Shown: positions 44,357 through 53,035, numbered from the stretch's first letter. The stretch: DNA of 64,000 nucleotides from Candidatus Woesearchaeota archaeon (GCA_018676855.1 JABHDY010000003.1:84136-148135), one strand, 5' to 3'. Notes: generated from the letters alone by a model not told the origin. Translations and numbers: made by a program.

Positions 44357-44404
44357 ATGAGTGACAAAGGGTTCTTTGTGACAAAGATCAGAAAGAACTC
44401 ATAA
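44357..44404 (+). pseudogene. Duplicated C-terminal tail of the m5C methyltransferase
   Basis: MSDKGFFVTKIRKNS then TAA. The 29-nt stretch at 44369-44397 repeats 44311-44339 of the gene with 3 differences, all at third codon positions and silent. It is a remnant of a second 3' end, either from a lost tandem copy or from recombination with a related gene. Confidence 0.6.
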
Positions 44405-44458
44405 AACCTTATTCTCTACTAACTAAATCTTTTAAAATGCAACGTTCTTTAGAAAAGT

Positions 44459-45505
44459 ATGTTTGGCTTAGATAAAACGCTTAGAAGTACTGTAGAAAAA
44501 CAACATTCAAAGTTTTATAAAATTTTAAAAAGTTCTTTAAAGCCAAAGAATGAACATATTCTTATCGTAAGCGATTATGGTACCAAAACTAATACCCTTG
44601 CACCAATGTTAGGGTATGGCTATTACCATGCTGCAAAGCAGAAAGGGTTCGATGTAACATTATTATTTCAAGAAGTTAAGAAAGGCTTCATGTTCGCAGA
44701 TGACCATATAATAAAAGCTATTCAAAACCTTGAAAAGAATAATATCATTATCGTTGTTGTCTCCAGTAAAATTGGACGGTTTGGACAGGGGAAAAGTTTC
44801 AGACGTTTTTGTAAGGAACGAGGACACAGATTTCTTTCAGCAACAAGTTTAGGCGATGTTAATGAAACGTACTTTGACATATTTATGGAAACTATGAATG
44901 TATCCCATACAAAAATGAAAAAAAGAGCTATGAAAATTAAAAAAATGTGGGACAAAGCAAAAACAATTCGTGTAAAAACTGAAGCTGGAACAGATGTTAC
45001 GTTTGATGTTGAAGGAATGAAAGCTATCATTAATATTGGCGATTATCACGAACGAGGAAGTGGTGGCAATATGCCTGCGGGAGAGGTTTACATCCCACCA
45101 AAAGGATATTATGGTGTTCATGGAAAAGTCGTTGTTGATGGCAGTATGAGAACAGAAGATGGCGCAATACTTCTCACAAAACCATTAGTCTTGTATATAG
45201 AAAAAGGAAGGGTTGTTCGTATAGAAGGCGAGAATGCTCACTTGTTAGAAAAAACGTTTACAAAACATGAAGATCGAGCAAAGTATCCATATAGAGTACG
45301 ACACGCTGCAGAATTGGGTGTTGGTATAAATCCAAGTGCAGTACTAATTGGATCGTTAATACTTGATGAGAAAGTGTATGGAACTGGCCATATTGCTATG
45401 GGAAGCAATTATTGGTTTGGTGGAGAAATAAAAACTATTTATCATGGCGATCAAGTATTCAAGAAACCTATATATTATGTTGATGGTGAGAGAATGGAAT
45501 ATTAA
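44459..45505 (+). CDS. Aminopeptidase, M29-like
   Basis: A 348-residue metal-dependent peptidase. The second half shows the family features: GSGGNMPAGEVYIPP, HAAELGVGINPSA, LDEKVYGTGHIAMGSNYWFG and a final IYHGDQVF, in which Glu, His and Asp bind metal. The first half is a Rossmann-like domain. It would cut amino acids from peptide N-termini in the cytosol; there is no signal peptide. Its stop overlaps that of the convergent tsaC by 4 nt. Confidence 0.82.
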   Translation: MFGLDKTLRSTVEKQHSKFYKILKSSLKPKNEHILIVSDYGTKTNTLAPMLGYGYYHAAKQKGFDVTLLFQEVKKGFMFADDHIIKAIQNLEKNNIIIVVVSSKIGRFGQGKSFRRFCKERGHRFLSATSLGDVNETYFDIFMETMNVSHTKMKKRAMKIKKMWDKAKTIRVKTEAGTDVTFDVEGMKAIINIGDYHERGSGGNMPAGEVYIPPKGYYGVHGKVVVDGSMRTEDGAILLTKPLVLYIEKGRVVRIEGENAHLLEKTFTKHEDRAKYPYRVRHAAELGVGINPSAVLIGSLILDEKVYGTGHIAMGSNYWFGGEIKTIYHGDQVFKKPIYYVDGERMEY

Positions 45506-46068
45506 CGTTCCATAACTTCTTCTTTTTCAACATTAACAATTTTTGAGGGGCTACCTTTATTCTCTCCTTCGTAAATTATAAAATCTACATTATTCTCAAT
45601 ATCTTTGTCAAGATTTTTTATAGATGTCATAAAAAATTCACCACTTTTGTTTGCAGAGGTTGTAATAATTGGAACATCACACTTATTTATAATGTTCATG
45701 AACCAATGATTAATAAATCGAACACCGATGGTTTTCATGTCTGGAGCAACATTTTGTGCAACTGCACTTTCATTTTTTAATTTTAATATTAATGTAAAAG
45801 GACCAGGTAATTTTTGTAACCACGATTCTGTTTTTTTTGTTATAACACAATTTTCACGAATCCAATCTATTGAGGGTACGATAACTGAAAATGGTTGGTC
45901 AAATCGTCCTTTAAGTTCTCGAATTTTTGCAACTGCTTGTTCATCTTGTGCATTACATCCTATGCCGTAGATAGTATCTGTTGGATAAATGAATAGTGCA
46001 CCATTTTGTATCTTTTCAATAATCTCATTTTGATGTTCACGCACTTCTGTTTGTGTTAGTACTTCCAT
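45502..46068 (-). CDS. tsaC: Threonylcarbamoyl-AMP synthase (Sua5/YrdC)
   Basis: Makes threonylcarbamoyl-AMP for the t6A37 base of tRNAs reading ANN codons. The 188-residue protein shows FIYPTDTIYGIGCNA, KIRELKGRFDQPFSVIV, LPGPFTLILK, IGVRFINHWF and PIITTSANKSGE, the full YrdC motif set, without the Sua5 C-terminal domain. Single gene. Confidence 0.93.
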   Translation of the reverse strand: MEVLTQTEVREHQNEIIEKIQNGALFIYPTDTIYGIGCNAQDEQAVAKIRELKGRFDQPFSVIVPSIDWIRENCVITKKTESWLQKLPGPFTLILKLKNESAVAQNVAPDMKTIGVRFINHWFMNIINKCDVPIITTSANKSGEFFMTSIKNLDKDIENNVDFIIYEGENKGSPSKIVNVEKEEVMER

Positions 46069-46124
46069 ATTAATTTATGAATGCAGAAAGTAGTTTATAT
46101 ATTTATTCAAAAAAAAAGAAAAAA

Positions 46125-46140
46125 CTGGCCCGAAGGCCAG
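46125..46140 (-). terminator. Intrinsic-type terminator of the micro-ORF unit
   Basis: Read on the minus strand: stem CTGGCC, loop TTCG, stem GGCCAG, then TTTTTTC and nine T (46106-46124). A six-pair GC-rich hairpin with a UUCG loop and U-tract is a bacterial-style terminator. It lies 38 nt after the second micro-ORF stop. Confidence 0.75.
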
Positions 46141-46155
46141 AAGGTGTCTTCCAGA

Positions 46156-46173
46156 GGTTGGTTGGTGGGTTGG
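46156..46173 (+). other. G-quadruplex-type motif
   Basis: Five closely spaced G runs (GG at 46156, 46160, 46164, GGG at 46167, GG at 46172) with 1-2 nt loops, on the strand opposite the micro-ORF transcript and just before its terminator. It could fold as a two-layer quadruplex. Confidence 0.35.
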
Positions 46174-46178
46174 TTGTA

Positions 46179-46295
46179 TTAGTGAATTGGGAAATCATCA
46201 AGAAACATTTGTCTGTCCCTCAAAAGGCATTGCCATTCATATTCTTGATTTTGATATTTCGCCAGTAAGTCTAGAATTCGTGTTTTAAATTTCAT
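46179..46295 (-). CDS. Micro-ORF 2 (38 residues)
   Basis: MKFKTRILDLLAKYQNQEYE then WQCLLRDRQMFLDDFPIH. Its ATG overlaps the TGA of the first micro-ORF (ATGA type) and has its own RBS, ggagg at 46305-46309, 9 nt away. Amphipathic and charged, with one Cys; no membrane helix. The RBS, coupling, promoter and terminator make it likely to be a real small protein. I know of no family. Confidence 0.55.
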   Translation of the reverse strand: MKFKTRILDLLAKYQNQEYEWQCLLRDRQMFLDDFPIH

Positions 46296-46420
46296 TGTAG
46301 CCATCCTCCGCTTAACTGATAATCGAACGAATCTTCTTTGTGCATTAAAGATTGCTGTGTTAATGTCCTTACTTGACGCTCAAATAATTTTTGAATTGTT
46401 CTTGTTGTTAAATCGATCAT
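46292..46420 (-). CDS. Micro-ORF 1 (42 residues)
   Basis: MIDLTTRTIQKLFERQVRTL then TQQSLMHKEDSFDYQLSGGW and LQ. RBS gaggtg (46427-46432) is 6 nt before the ATG, and a TATA box (gtatataaatc on the minus strand, about 46459-46469) stands the right distance ahead for a short leader. It looks like one soluble helix with a polar tail. First member of an overlapping two-gene unit. Function unknown. Confidence 0.55.
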   Translation of the reverse strand: MIDLTTRTIQKLFERQVRTLTQQSLMHKEDSFDYQLSGGWLQ

Positions 46421-46458
46421 ATGTATCACCTCTTTGATATAGTTATGTGACATGTGAT

Positions 46459-46469
46459 TTATATACCCT
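46459..46469 (-). promoter_or_regulatory. TATA box of the micro-ORF unit
   Basis: gtatataaatc on the minus strand, about 40 nt ahead of the first micro-ORF ATG, followed by the repeat cacatgtcacat. Confidence 0.5.
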
Positions 46470-46605
46470 ATCCGTAGTTGTCCAGTGGGGTGTGGGTTTA
46501 TATATCACTGCTTGAAAGCACAAAATTTGTAAGAATTACGCGATATGACACAGGACAAAACATTTAAATATTGTAAAAAAGTCTTCTAAAAAGAGGTGTA
46601 ATATT

Positions 46606-47073
46606 GTGCCAGATGCTATACAGCAACATTTTGAAAAAAGAACAACGCGATACATTGATGAGCAGTTACAAAATATAGACCCCCAGCCAGTAGCACAAGA
46701 AAAACAACAAGATTTTCCTGCACCTCAAGAGCCACAAAAAGAAGAGATGCGTCAACCTCAAAAAGTAACAATACCAAATGAAGAAAAATTTCATTCTGAA
46801 TTTTCATTCATTTCATTAATATTAGGCATATTTGGATTACTTCTTCCATTATTTAGTACATTAGCTATCATTTTTGGTATTGGCGGTTTAATGCAAACCC
46901 ATAGAGAACATATGAAAGGGAAGTGGATGGCTATTCTAGGTATTACTTTAGGATTTCTTGGTATAATTATTATTGTAGTTGCAATAATATTTGGTGTTGG
47001 ATTTTTAGAAGACTACCTTCTCAAATTTGGTAGTATAGAAACGTTAGTTGGCGCAGTAAGTGCGTACGTTTGA
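46606..47073 (+). CDS. DUF4190-type membrane protein
   Basis: A 155-residue protein. The start is GTG at 46606, fixed by gaggtg 7 nt before it and a TATA box (catttaaatatt, 46561-46572). The first 65 residues are polar and rich in Gln, Pro and Lys; then two hydrophobic helices, FISLILGIFGLLLPLFSTLA and AILGITLGFLGIIIIVVAII, separated by a basic loop (THREHMKGKW). This is the two-helix DUF4190 layout. Role unknown. Confidence 0.7.
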   Translation: MPDAIQQHFEKRTTRYIDEQLQNIDPQPVAQEKQQDFPAPQEPQKEEMRQPQKVTIPNEEKFHSEFSFISLILGIFGLLLPLFSTLAIIFGIGGLMQTHREHMKGKWMAILGITLGFLGIIIIVVAIIFGVGFLEDYLLKFGSIETLVGAVSAYV

Positions 47074-47112
47074 TAAAGTATTAAACAAGAATTATCTTAC
47101 AAGAATATTATC

Positions 47113-47490
47113 TTAGACCAATACAGCATTCGCCATGCCGTCTTGACCAGGTCGAGAGGTTACTTTTGCTCTTCCCAATTTTGTTTCTACAACTGCACCC
47201 TTTGTAAGAATATTTCGCCGAACCAAGTTTGGATTTGCAGGATTTTCAACAACGTTAACTAACTCAGTTTTCTGTGTCTTACCCTTCGCATCAGTAACGT
47301 TAATTGAGTTCGTACTGAGAAGAATTCGTTTAATATTACCACCAATAGTACGCTTCACACGAGACTTATTTTCGGTGTCAATTTTTGCATTTGCTGGATA
47401 GCCAGAAAGTTCGTACTTCTTTTTAGACCGAGACGTATGATATCGTCCACCAGACGGTTTCCGTTGAGATTTTACTTGTGATCGTGCCAT
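47113..47490 (-). CDS. rps8e: Ribosomal protein S8e (eS8)
   Basis: A 125-residue small-subunit protein: SGGRYHTSRSKKKYELSGYP at the start and NPANPNLVRRNILTKGAVVE followed by GRAKVTSRPGQDGMANAVL at the end match archaeal eS8. Lies upstream of lonB in the opposite sense of reading order (transcribed away from it on the same strand, 37 nt apart). Confidence 0.94.
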   Translation of the reverse strand: MARSQVKSQRKPSGGRYHTSRSKKKYELSGYPANAKIDTENKSRVKRTIGGNIKRILLSTNSINVTDAKGKTQKTELVNVVENPANPNLVRRNILTKGAVVETKLGRAKVTSRPGQDGMANAVLV

Positions 47491-47527
47491 TGTATAGTGT
47501 ATTTTTTGAGGTGGTTTTTAAAGGTTT

Positions 47528-49396
47528 CTATCGTTTCTTTTTCTTTCCATTAAATATCTGCTCTTTGAGCGTCTTTTTCCCGTTCCAATCAAGTGCATAT
47601 TCAAGTACTTCTTCAATACGTGTAACAGGGATAATAGTTACTTTAGACAACTTTTCTTTCTCAATAACAATATCTTGAAGATTTGATCTTGGAACAATAA
47701 CCGTCTTAATCCCAGTATCAACAGCAGCCTCAACTTTTGAAGAAACACCACCTACTGGAAGAACTTCTCCCCTCACAGATAGGGAACCTGTCATTGCAAC
47801 TGATTGCTTTACAGGAATACCTTTCAATGCTGAGATGATTGATGTCGCAACAGCAATTGATGCTGAATCGCCTTCAACACCTTCATACGTTTGTAAGAAC
47901 TGAACATAAACGTCACGCGTTTCTTTAATATCTTCACCGAAGTAATGCATAATAATAGCAGAGACATTTTTAACAGCTTCCTTAGCTATTTCTCCTAACT
48001 TACCAGTTGCTATAATATCAGACTTTTTTCCACCAAGTGTTACTTCTGCTTCTATTGGCAATAAAATTCCTGAGTAAGCAGATCCTGAACCAATAACAGC
48101 TAGACCATTTACTCTACCAACAAGTTTGCCAGTTGTTATAATAACTTCATACTCTTTCTTTCTTTCGATATGCTTATCCGCAATTTGTTGTTCGAGTGGT
48201 CGAGCAATTTTTTTTGCTTCACGAATATGAACGCTTGTAACAACTTTAGATTTCTGTTCAACTGCTAAATCACCAGCTGCCCGTACAAGTCCGCCAAGTC
48301 CACGAAGATGTAATGTTAACCTTCCTTTTCTATTTGCTCGTCTACGTGCTTCTTCAATAATAGCTCTTATACCAGTAAGATCAAAGTGTGGAATCTTTCC
48401 ATTTTCCTTTTTTACTTCCTGTGCAACGAACCGTGCAATTCTTAACCTGTTAGCTTTAGTATCAAGCATAGTTTCGTTCATATAAACTTCATACCCATAT
48501 CCCCGTATTCTACTTCTTAACGCAGGATGCATATTTTTTATTGTTTCTAAATTACCTGCAGCTATTAAAACAAAGTCGCATGGGACAGGATCAGTTCGTA
48601 CCATTGCACCAGCACTACGTTCTGATTGCCCAGTAATTGGAAATTTACGTTCTTGTATAGCCGACAATAATTCTTGCTGTGTTCGCGGATGTAATGTTGC
48701 AATCTCGTCGATAAAAAGGACGCCCATATTGGCTTTATGTATCATGCCACCAACAACTCGTTGGTTTGCAGGCGTACCTAATCCACCACTTTGGAAAGGA
48801 TCGTGAAGTACATCTCCTAATAATGCTCCTGCATGTGCACCAGTAGCATCGAAAAAGTTTGCTTGGTTCTTTCCAAAATTGTCAACGATAAGTTTTGGAG
48901 CAATTGTTCCACCTGTCTTAAACATTCGCGGACCCATACTCATCATGATAGCAAACGCTGCAAGGAATAACATACCACCTAAAAAGAATGCAGTAAACAT
49001 TAAATCTGAATCATAATGTTGTCTGATCCACCACGGTGCAATAAATGTTACGATAGCAACAATGAAAAGTAAAAAATTATTATTTTTGAACATCTTTTTA
49101 CTATCTAACTGAGTTTTCTTTACTTCATCCCTTCCAGTACCAGCAGGAATTTCTTGTATTAACGGATTATTTTCATCGTTCGGATTTGGAAGGGAAAGAA
49201 TATCTTTGAGATCAGATTTTGGGAGAAGTTCTGCAAGTGCTAATCCAAGCATAGATTTACCAGTACCTGGCTCACCAATTAACAAAACGTGCCGTCTCTG
49301 TTGTGCAGCTTTTTTTATAATATTAACAGCTTCATCCTGTCCAATAACTTGGTTCACTATTTTGTCTGGAACCCGTATGTTTTTTGTAGTTTTCAT
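47528..49396 (-). CDS. lonB: Membrane-bound archaeal Lon protease (LonB)
   Basis: ATP-dependent protease on the inner face of the membrane. The 622-residue protein has Walker A GEPGTGKS (about 40-47), two membrane helices inserted in the ATPase domain ([17 protein letters not shown] and [18 protein letters not shown]), Walker B GVLFIDEI and a Lon protease domain with the Ser-Lys pair EGDSAS (about S511) and GGVSSKVEA (about K553). Full length. ATG 49396 is used; a TTG four codons upstream is unlikely. Confidence 0.96.
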   Translation of the reverse strand: MKTTKNIRVPDKIVNQVIGQDEAVNIIKKAAQQRRHVLLIGEPGTGKSMLGLALAELLPKSDLKDILSLPNPNDENNPLIQEIPAGTGRDEVKKTQLDSKKMFKNNNFLLFIVAIVTFIAPWWIRQHYDSDLMFTAFFLGGMLFLAAFAIMMSMGPRMFKTGGTIAPKLIVDNFGKNQANFFDATGAHAGALLGDVLHDPFQSGGLGTPANQRVVGGMIHKANMGVLFIDEIATLHPRTQQELLSAIQERKFPITGQSERSAGAMVRTDPVPCDFVLIAAGNLETIKNMHPALRSRIRGYGYEVYMNETMLDTKANRLRIARFVAQEVKKENGKIPHFDLTGIRAIIEEARRRANRKGRLTLHLRGLGGLVRAAGDLAVEQKSKVVTSVHIREAKKIARPLEQQIADKHIERKKEYEVIITTGKLVGRVNGLAVIGSGSAYSGILLPIEAEVTLGGKKSDIIATGKLGEIAKEAVKNVSAIIMHYFGEDIKETRDVYVQFLQTYEGVEGDSASIAVATSIISALKGIPVKQSVAMTGSLSVRGEVLPVGGVSSKVEAAVDTGIKTVIVPRSNLQDIVIEKEKLSKVTIIPVTRIEEVLEYALDWNGKKTLKEQIFNGKKKKR

Positions 49397-49510
49397 GTAA
49401 TTATCCAAGAAACATCTATCAATAGCTTTTTCGTCTATTACTTTAAAAATGTTGTGTATGTATTATACAGCATCAAAATGTTTAATAATTACCATGCCTT
49501 ATGAACATAA

Positions 49511-49807
49511 ATGACAGTAACTGTTTATAATGATGACGCTACCAGATTCTATAAGAGAGAGACTTTTATTAAATATATGAATGATCAAGGATGTTTAGAA
49601 AAGGTCAATCGTCCAACAGAGATTAAAGAGGGATTAACAGTAACAAATTGGTTTCATAAAGAAGCGGGTGAGTGTTTACGTTACATCCATCATGAGAGAG
49701 AATTAAGAGAACCAAAAGCAAGAGTAACTGTTTTTACTAATAAAGAAAAAGAAAATAGTCAACTTGTAAAACTTATTGAAAATGCAGTTAGTGAACACAA
49801 GAAATAA
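49511..49807 (+). CDS. Small protein of unknown function
   Basis: A 98-residue soluble, charged protein that I do not recognise. It has YKRETFIKYMNDQGCLEKVN early and a closing strand-helix (ARVTVFTNKEKENSQLVKLI). Two cysteines, no signal peptide. It is divergent from lonB and its stop lies directly beside that of scpA. Coding potential is fair but no family is evident. Confidence 0.45.
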   Translation: MTVTVYNDDATRFYKRETFIKYMNDQGCLEKVNRPTEIKEGLTVTNWFHKEAGECLRYIHHERELREPKARVTVFTNKEKENSQLVKLIENAVSEHKK

Positions 49808-49808
49808 C

Positions 49809-50531
49809 TTATTTCCCTTTCATCAATTTAACATGAATTTCATCAAATGGAACTTTTTGATTCATGACAAGTTTTTGCTGATGTTCTAGATGTAATAATG
49901 GTAAGAATGTAAACACTTTTTCTTGCTTTCCAGCTTTTACTGGAAGAAGTCTACTAAACTGTACAGTTTTAGTATTATCTTTCTTCATATAATACGATAC
50001 TTTATGATACACATCACGGATAACTTCCATAATGTCAACTTTTCTGTCAGGCAGATTAAATTTTACTGGCTTAATTTTTGCCAACGCTCTTTTTCGAGTA
50101 GACATTGCTTGTTGTAGTGCACTTACCAAATCATGTATGGAAACTTTTCTATTTCTTGGTTGCGGATTTCGTGGAATAAGTGGAAATTGTGTTTTGTCTC
50201 TTCTTATACGTGTACCGTTCATATCCTCAAAGAAATCTTCCATATCATCTTCATCGTTCTGGTTCATAAGTTCATCAAACTTAGAAATACCCTCATCAAC
50301 AAGATGTGTAGATTTCATTCGTAAAAGAAACGCTGCTGCAAGTAATACTTTTCCAGAAACTCGTAAGTTAAGTTCTTGCATCTCTTTAACCAATCCAATA
50401 TATTTCTGTGTAAGAAGTGTTATGTTAACATCCCATGGATTCATCTGTTCAGTTTTTACAAGGTCCTGAATAATACTTTTCCAACTAAGTTCTTCTTTCT
50501 GAAGAATCATGTCAAAGATTTGTTCTTGCAT
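49809..50531 (-). CDS. scpA: Segregation and condensation protein A (kleisin)
   Basis: Kleisin that bridges the SMC heads. The 240-residue protein has the N-terminal MNPWDVNITLLTQKYIGLVK, then LRVSGKVLLAAAFLLRMKS typical of ScpA, a variable acidic middle (DEDDMEDFFEDMNG), and a C-terminal winged-helix-like region (VFTFLPLLHLEHQQKLVMNQ). Its partner smc is at 13986-17477. Confidence 0.9.
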   Translation of the reverse strand: MQEQIFDMILQKEELSWKSIIQDLVKTEQMNPWDVNITLLTQKYIGLVKEMQELNLRVSGKVLLAAAFLLRMKSTHLVDEGISKFDELMNQNDEDDMEDFFEDMNGTRIRRDKTQFPLIPRNPQPRNRKVSIHDLVSALQQAMSTRKRALAKIKPVKFNLPDRKVDIMEVIRDVYHKVSYYMKKDNTKTVQFSRLLPVKAGKQEKVFTFLPLLHLEHQQKLVMNQKVPFDEIHVKLMKGK

Positions 50532-50576
50532 ACTATGAAAGAAAATTTGATTATTTATAAGGATTTGGTTTCAGAG

Positions 50577-51515
50577 TTAGAAATCGTAACTAAGATTTAA
50601 CTTAAAATCTAGATTACCTGTTTTTGAGTCGATATGTACTGTTTCTTGTGTAACATCACCGTCTTTGGTTGTCGTTTTAGCCATTTCTAACCACAAACGT
50701 TCATGAGCATACCCTATAGAAAAATCAATACCATAATCACCAAACATAATCTTTCCACCTATACGGGGCGTAACCGAAACACCAAACCCAGTAGTTTCTG
50801 CAACTGTTCTGATATCTTGATGAAGATCCAGTTCTTTGAGAGCATCGCTTCCCCAACCACCCATCAATTCAGCAAGATGATTTGAGTTTTCAGTACCATC
50901 AACATGAATATGAAGAACAGATGTACTTGCTATATATGATAAACCAACTGCAAGTTCAACGAATGCACCGCCATGAACTGATTCACTTCCCACATCAAAC
51001 ATAAGATACTTTGCACTTAGCGCCCAATTACCATAAAAATCTAAACTTTGTGAAAATGTTGTTGGTGTTGGTCCTAAATGAACTTTTCCGTCCATGACCT
51101 TTGCATCAAACGTTTTATGTATACCGTGCTCGCCAAAAATATTTGATGAAGAAAAATTAAATTCTGCGCCAAATGCAAGACGTGCACCCAAATCTGTAAG
51201 TTCTCCGAATGGATCAACGTCAACACCTACACTAAGATATGGCATCATATCTCCCAATTGTAACCAATCAGAAAAACCGTTCATTGCTGGTTCATAGACT
51301 TCTCGGGCATCTTTATCAACTTGTCTTTCCAACGCTTCACTTTGTCCCAATAAACGTAAAGCAATGCCTGCATGAGGAGTAATAGTTATTTCAGAAGTTT
51401 CTCTTTCAAGAGGTTCCTCTGGTGTAATAGAAGCCGCATCTGCTCTTGACGTAAGACCAAGAACTGTTGCTAACGCTGCTGTACCAATAATTCCCGTTAG
51501 AGTGTTTTTCTTCAT
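50577..51515 (-). CDS. Secreted beta-rich protein, possibly barrel-like
   Basis: A 312-residue protein with a clear signal peptide (MKKNTLTGIIGTAALATVLG ... ADA|ASI). The mature part is rich in alternating polar/hydrophobic strands with Gly and aromatic residues (LGARLAFGAEFNFSSS, GGAFVELAVGLSYIAST, YGIDFSIGYAHERLWLEM) and ends NLDFKLNLSYDF, with a terminal Phe. That layout is like bacterial outer-membrane barrels, odd in an archaeon with no known outer membrane. It could also be a plain secreted beta-sandwich. No cysteines. Confidence 0.6.
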   Translation of the reverse strand: MKKNTLTGIIGTAALATVLGLTSRADAASITPEEPLERETSEITITPHAGIALRLLGQSEALERQVDKDAREVYEPAMNGFSDWLQLGDMMPYLSVGVDVDPFGELTDLGARLAFGAEFNFSSSNIFGEHGIHKTFDAKVMDGKVHLGPTPTTFSQSLDFYGNWALSAKYLMFDVGSESVHGGAFVELAVGLSYIASTSVLHIHVDGTENSNHLAELMGGWGSDALKELDLHQDIRTVAETTGFGVSVTPRIGGKIMFGDYGIDFSIGYAHERLWLEMAKTTTKDGDVTQETVHIDSKTGNLDFKLNLSYDF

Positions 51516-51581
51516 TTATGAGTGGTTATTCTTTATGTTTAAAAAGAATGTTGTACTGGAAAGTATATAATAGAAAAATAG

Positions 51582-51696
51582 TGGGCCCACCCGGACTCGA
51601 ACCGGGGATCGACTCGGTGTAAGCGAGTAGTCATATGTGGCGAAAGACACGTCCAGAAATGTAACGCATTTCTCGTAGCCACTAGACCATAGGCCC
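51582..51696 (-). tRNA. tRNA-Val (anticodon UAC) with an intron in the D-arm
   Basis: Minus strand: acceptor gggccta pairs with tgggccc, discriminator A; T-arm cccgg-ttcgagt-ccggg; anticodon stem actcg/cgagt with loop cttacac (U33, anticodon TAC). The D-arm gtctagtggcta is split from tgac by about 42 nt (51634-51675; ends uncertain by 1-3 nt because TA/AT repeat at the joint). The splice region forms a bulge-helix-bulge: GTGGC/GCCAC central helix, bulges TAC and ATA, and outer pairs GTC/GAC and GAGA/TTTC. TATA ttttaaag at 51722-51730. Confidence 0.88.
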
Positions 51697-51793
51697 ATTT
51701 AAAGAGAATGTATCCTCTTTCTTTAAAAATGTTATTGTTGAAAGGGTAACTTATAGAAAACATTATAAAATGTACAATTAGAGTTATAACATC

Positions 51794-52966
51794 ATGTATG
51801 AATTTAAACTACCAAATTATAAAGATGGATGTATAGTAAATTTAATGAGTTCCATTACCAAAAGTTTTGGAGGTAAACATACATATGAAGAACTTCTTTC
51901 ATTAAAGTCTGACGAGTTAAAGAAATATAAAAATATTGTTCTTCTTGTTATAGATGGATTAGGATATAATTATGTAAATAAACAAAAAGACTCTTTTGTA
52001 AAAGCTAATCTTAACAATAGTATGACCTCAACGTTCCTTTCAACAACTGTGTGTGCAAATACTGCATTTCATGTGGGATATCCACCACAACAACATGCAT
52101 TAACTGGATGGGACATCAATCTTAAAGAAACTGGTTCCATTACAACTGTCTTACCATTTATTCCTCACTATGGTGGAGAATCATTATCTAAATCAGGATT
52201 CAAGATGGACCAAATTATGGACATTGATTCTTTACATAAAGATTTCAACGCAGAATGTTTTACGTTATTACATAAGAAAATGTCAGGAAGTCCGTTTACA
52301 CGATATGTTGGAAGAAACACAAAAATAATATCTACAAAATCGTATAAGAATACTTTTGTAAAAATAAAGAAATTAATTAAGAAAAAATCAACAAAAAGAA
52401 AGTTTATTCATGTATATATTTCTGATTTAGATTCTTTGGCTCATAAGGAAGGAATCCAGAGCGAAGAAGTTAAGAAGACATTTCATAATCTTGACAAACA
52501 AATAAAAAAATTATCAGATTCAATAAAAAGAACTAATACAATGATTATAGTTGTGGGAGACCATGGTTTAATAGATGCTTCAGAAGAAACAGAATTGTGG
52601 GTTGAAGATATTGAAGGACTAAAAGAGTGTTTAACTATTCCACTTGCAGGGGAACCGCGAGTACGATATTGTTTTGTTCGTCCACATAAAGTAGAAGATT
52701 TTGAGAAAATAATGAAAACAAAAATGTCTGATTATTGTTGGTGGTACAAAGGAGAACAACTAATCAAAGACCATTTTTATGGATTAGGAAAACCGCATCC
52801 AAAGTTAATCGATAGAGTAGGAGATTATGTTCTCATTATGAAAAAAAATTATATCTTAAGAAACAAACTTGCCAATTATGAAGAATCTGATACGTTTCAT
52901 AAAGGAAAACATGGCGGCGTAAGTGATGATGAAATGATTGTCCCTTTAATTTGTATTGATTGTTAA
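51794..52966 (+). CDS. Alkaline phosphatase-fold phosphodiesterase
   Basis: A 390-residue enzyme of the type I phosphodiesterase/nucleotide pyrophosphatase kind. Metal ligands: VLLVIDGLGYNYV (Asp), the nucleophile Thr in MTSTFLSTTVC, then YISDLDSLAHKEG (Asp, His), VVGDHGLID (Asp, His) and KGKHGGVSDDEMIVPL (final His). No signal peptide, so it probably acts in the cytosol. It would split a phosphodiester or nucleotide; substrate unknown. TATA cattataaaa (51761-51770) fits a leaderless start. Confidence 0.82.
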   Translation: MYEFKLPNYKDGCIVNLMSSITKSFGGKHTYEELLSLKSDELKKYKNIVLLVIDGLGYNYVNKQKDSFVKANLNNSMTSTFLSTTVCANTAFHVGYPPQQHALTGWDINLKETGSITTVLPFIPHYGGESLSKSGFKMDQIMDIDSLHKDFNAECFTLLHKKMSGSPFTRYVGRNTKIISTKSYKNTFVKIKKLIKKKSTKRKFIHVYISDLDSLAHKEGIQSEEVKKTFHNLDKQIKKLSDSIKRTNTMIIVVGDHGLIDASEETELWVEDIEGLKECLTIPLAGEPRVRYCFVRPHKVEDFEKIMKTKMSDYCWWYKGEQLIKDHFYGLGKPHPKLIDRVGDYVLIMKKNYILRNKLANYEESDTFHKGKHGGVSDDEMIVPLICIDC

Positions 52967-53035
52967 TCACATTCTTAAACACAAACATATATAAACCAAA
53001 ATTGATTAGTAAGGGTAAGAAAAAGAGGTGTGTAC

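Larger units (their letters stand above)
46069..46605. other. Region between tsaC and the DUF4190 gene
   Basis: This 537-nt stretch, free of long frames, is not empty: it holds on the minus strand a promoter, two overlapping micro-ORFs, a G-run motif and an intrinsic-type terminator (each listed separately), and on the plus strand the TATA box and RBS of the DUF4190 gene near its right end. Confidence 0.6.

Noticed and set aside
46125..46140. Hairpin as part of a riboswitch
   Set aside because: Only a simple hairpin plus T-run, downstream of two frames; termination explains it fully.
51650..51675. Hairpin AGAAATG/CATTTCT taken as the anticodon arm of the minus-strand tRNA
   Set aside because: Its loop has no U33 in the right place. 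The arm actcg/cgagt with loop cttacac further on gives a correct anticodon arm, so the hairpin belongs to the intron.
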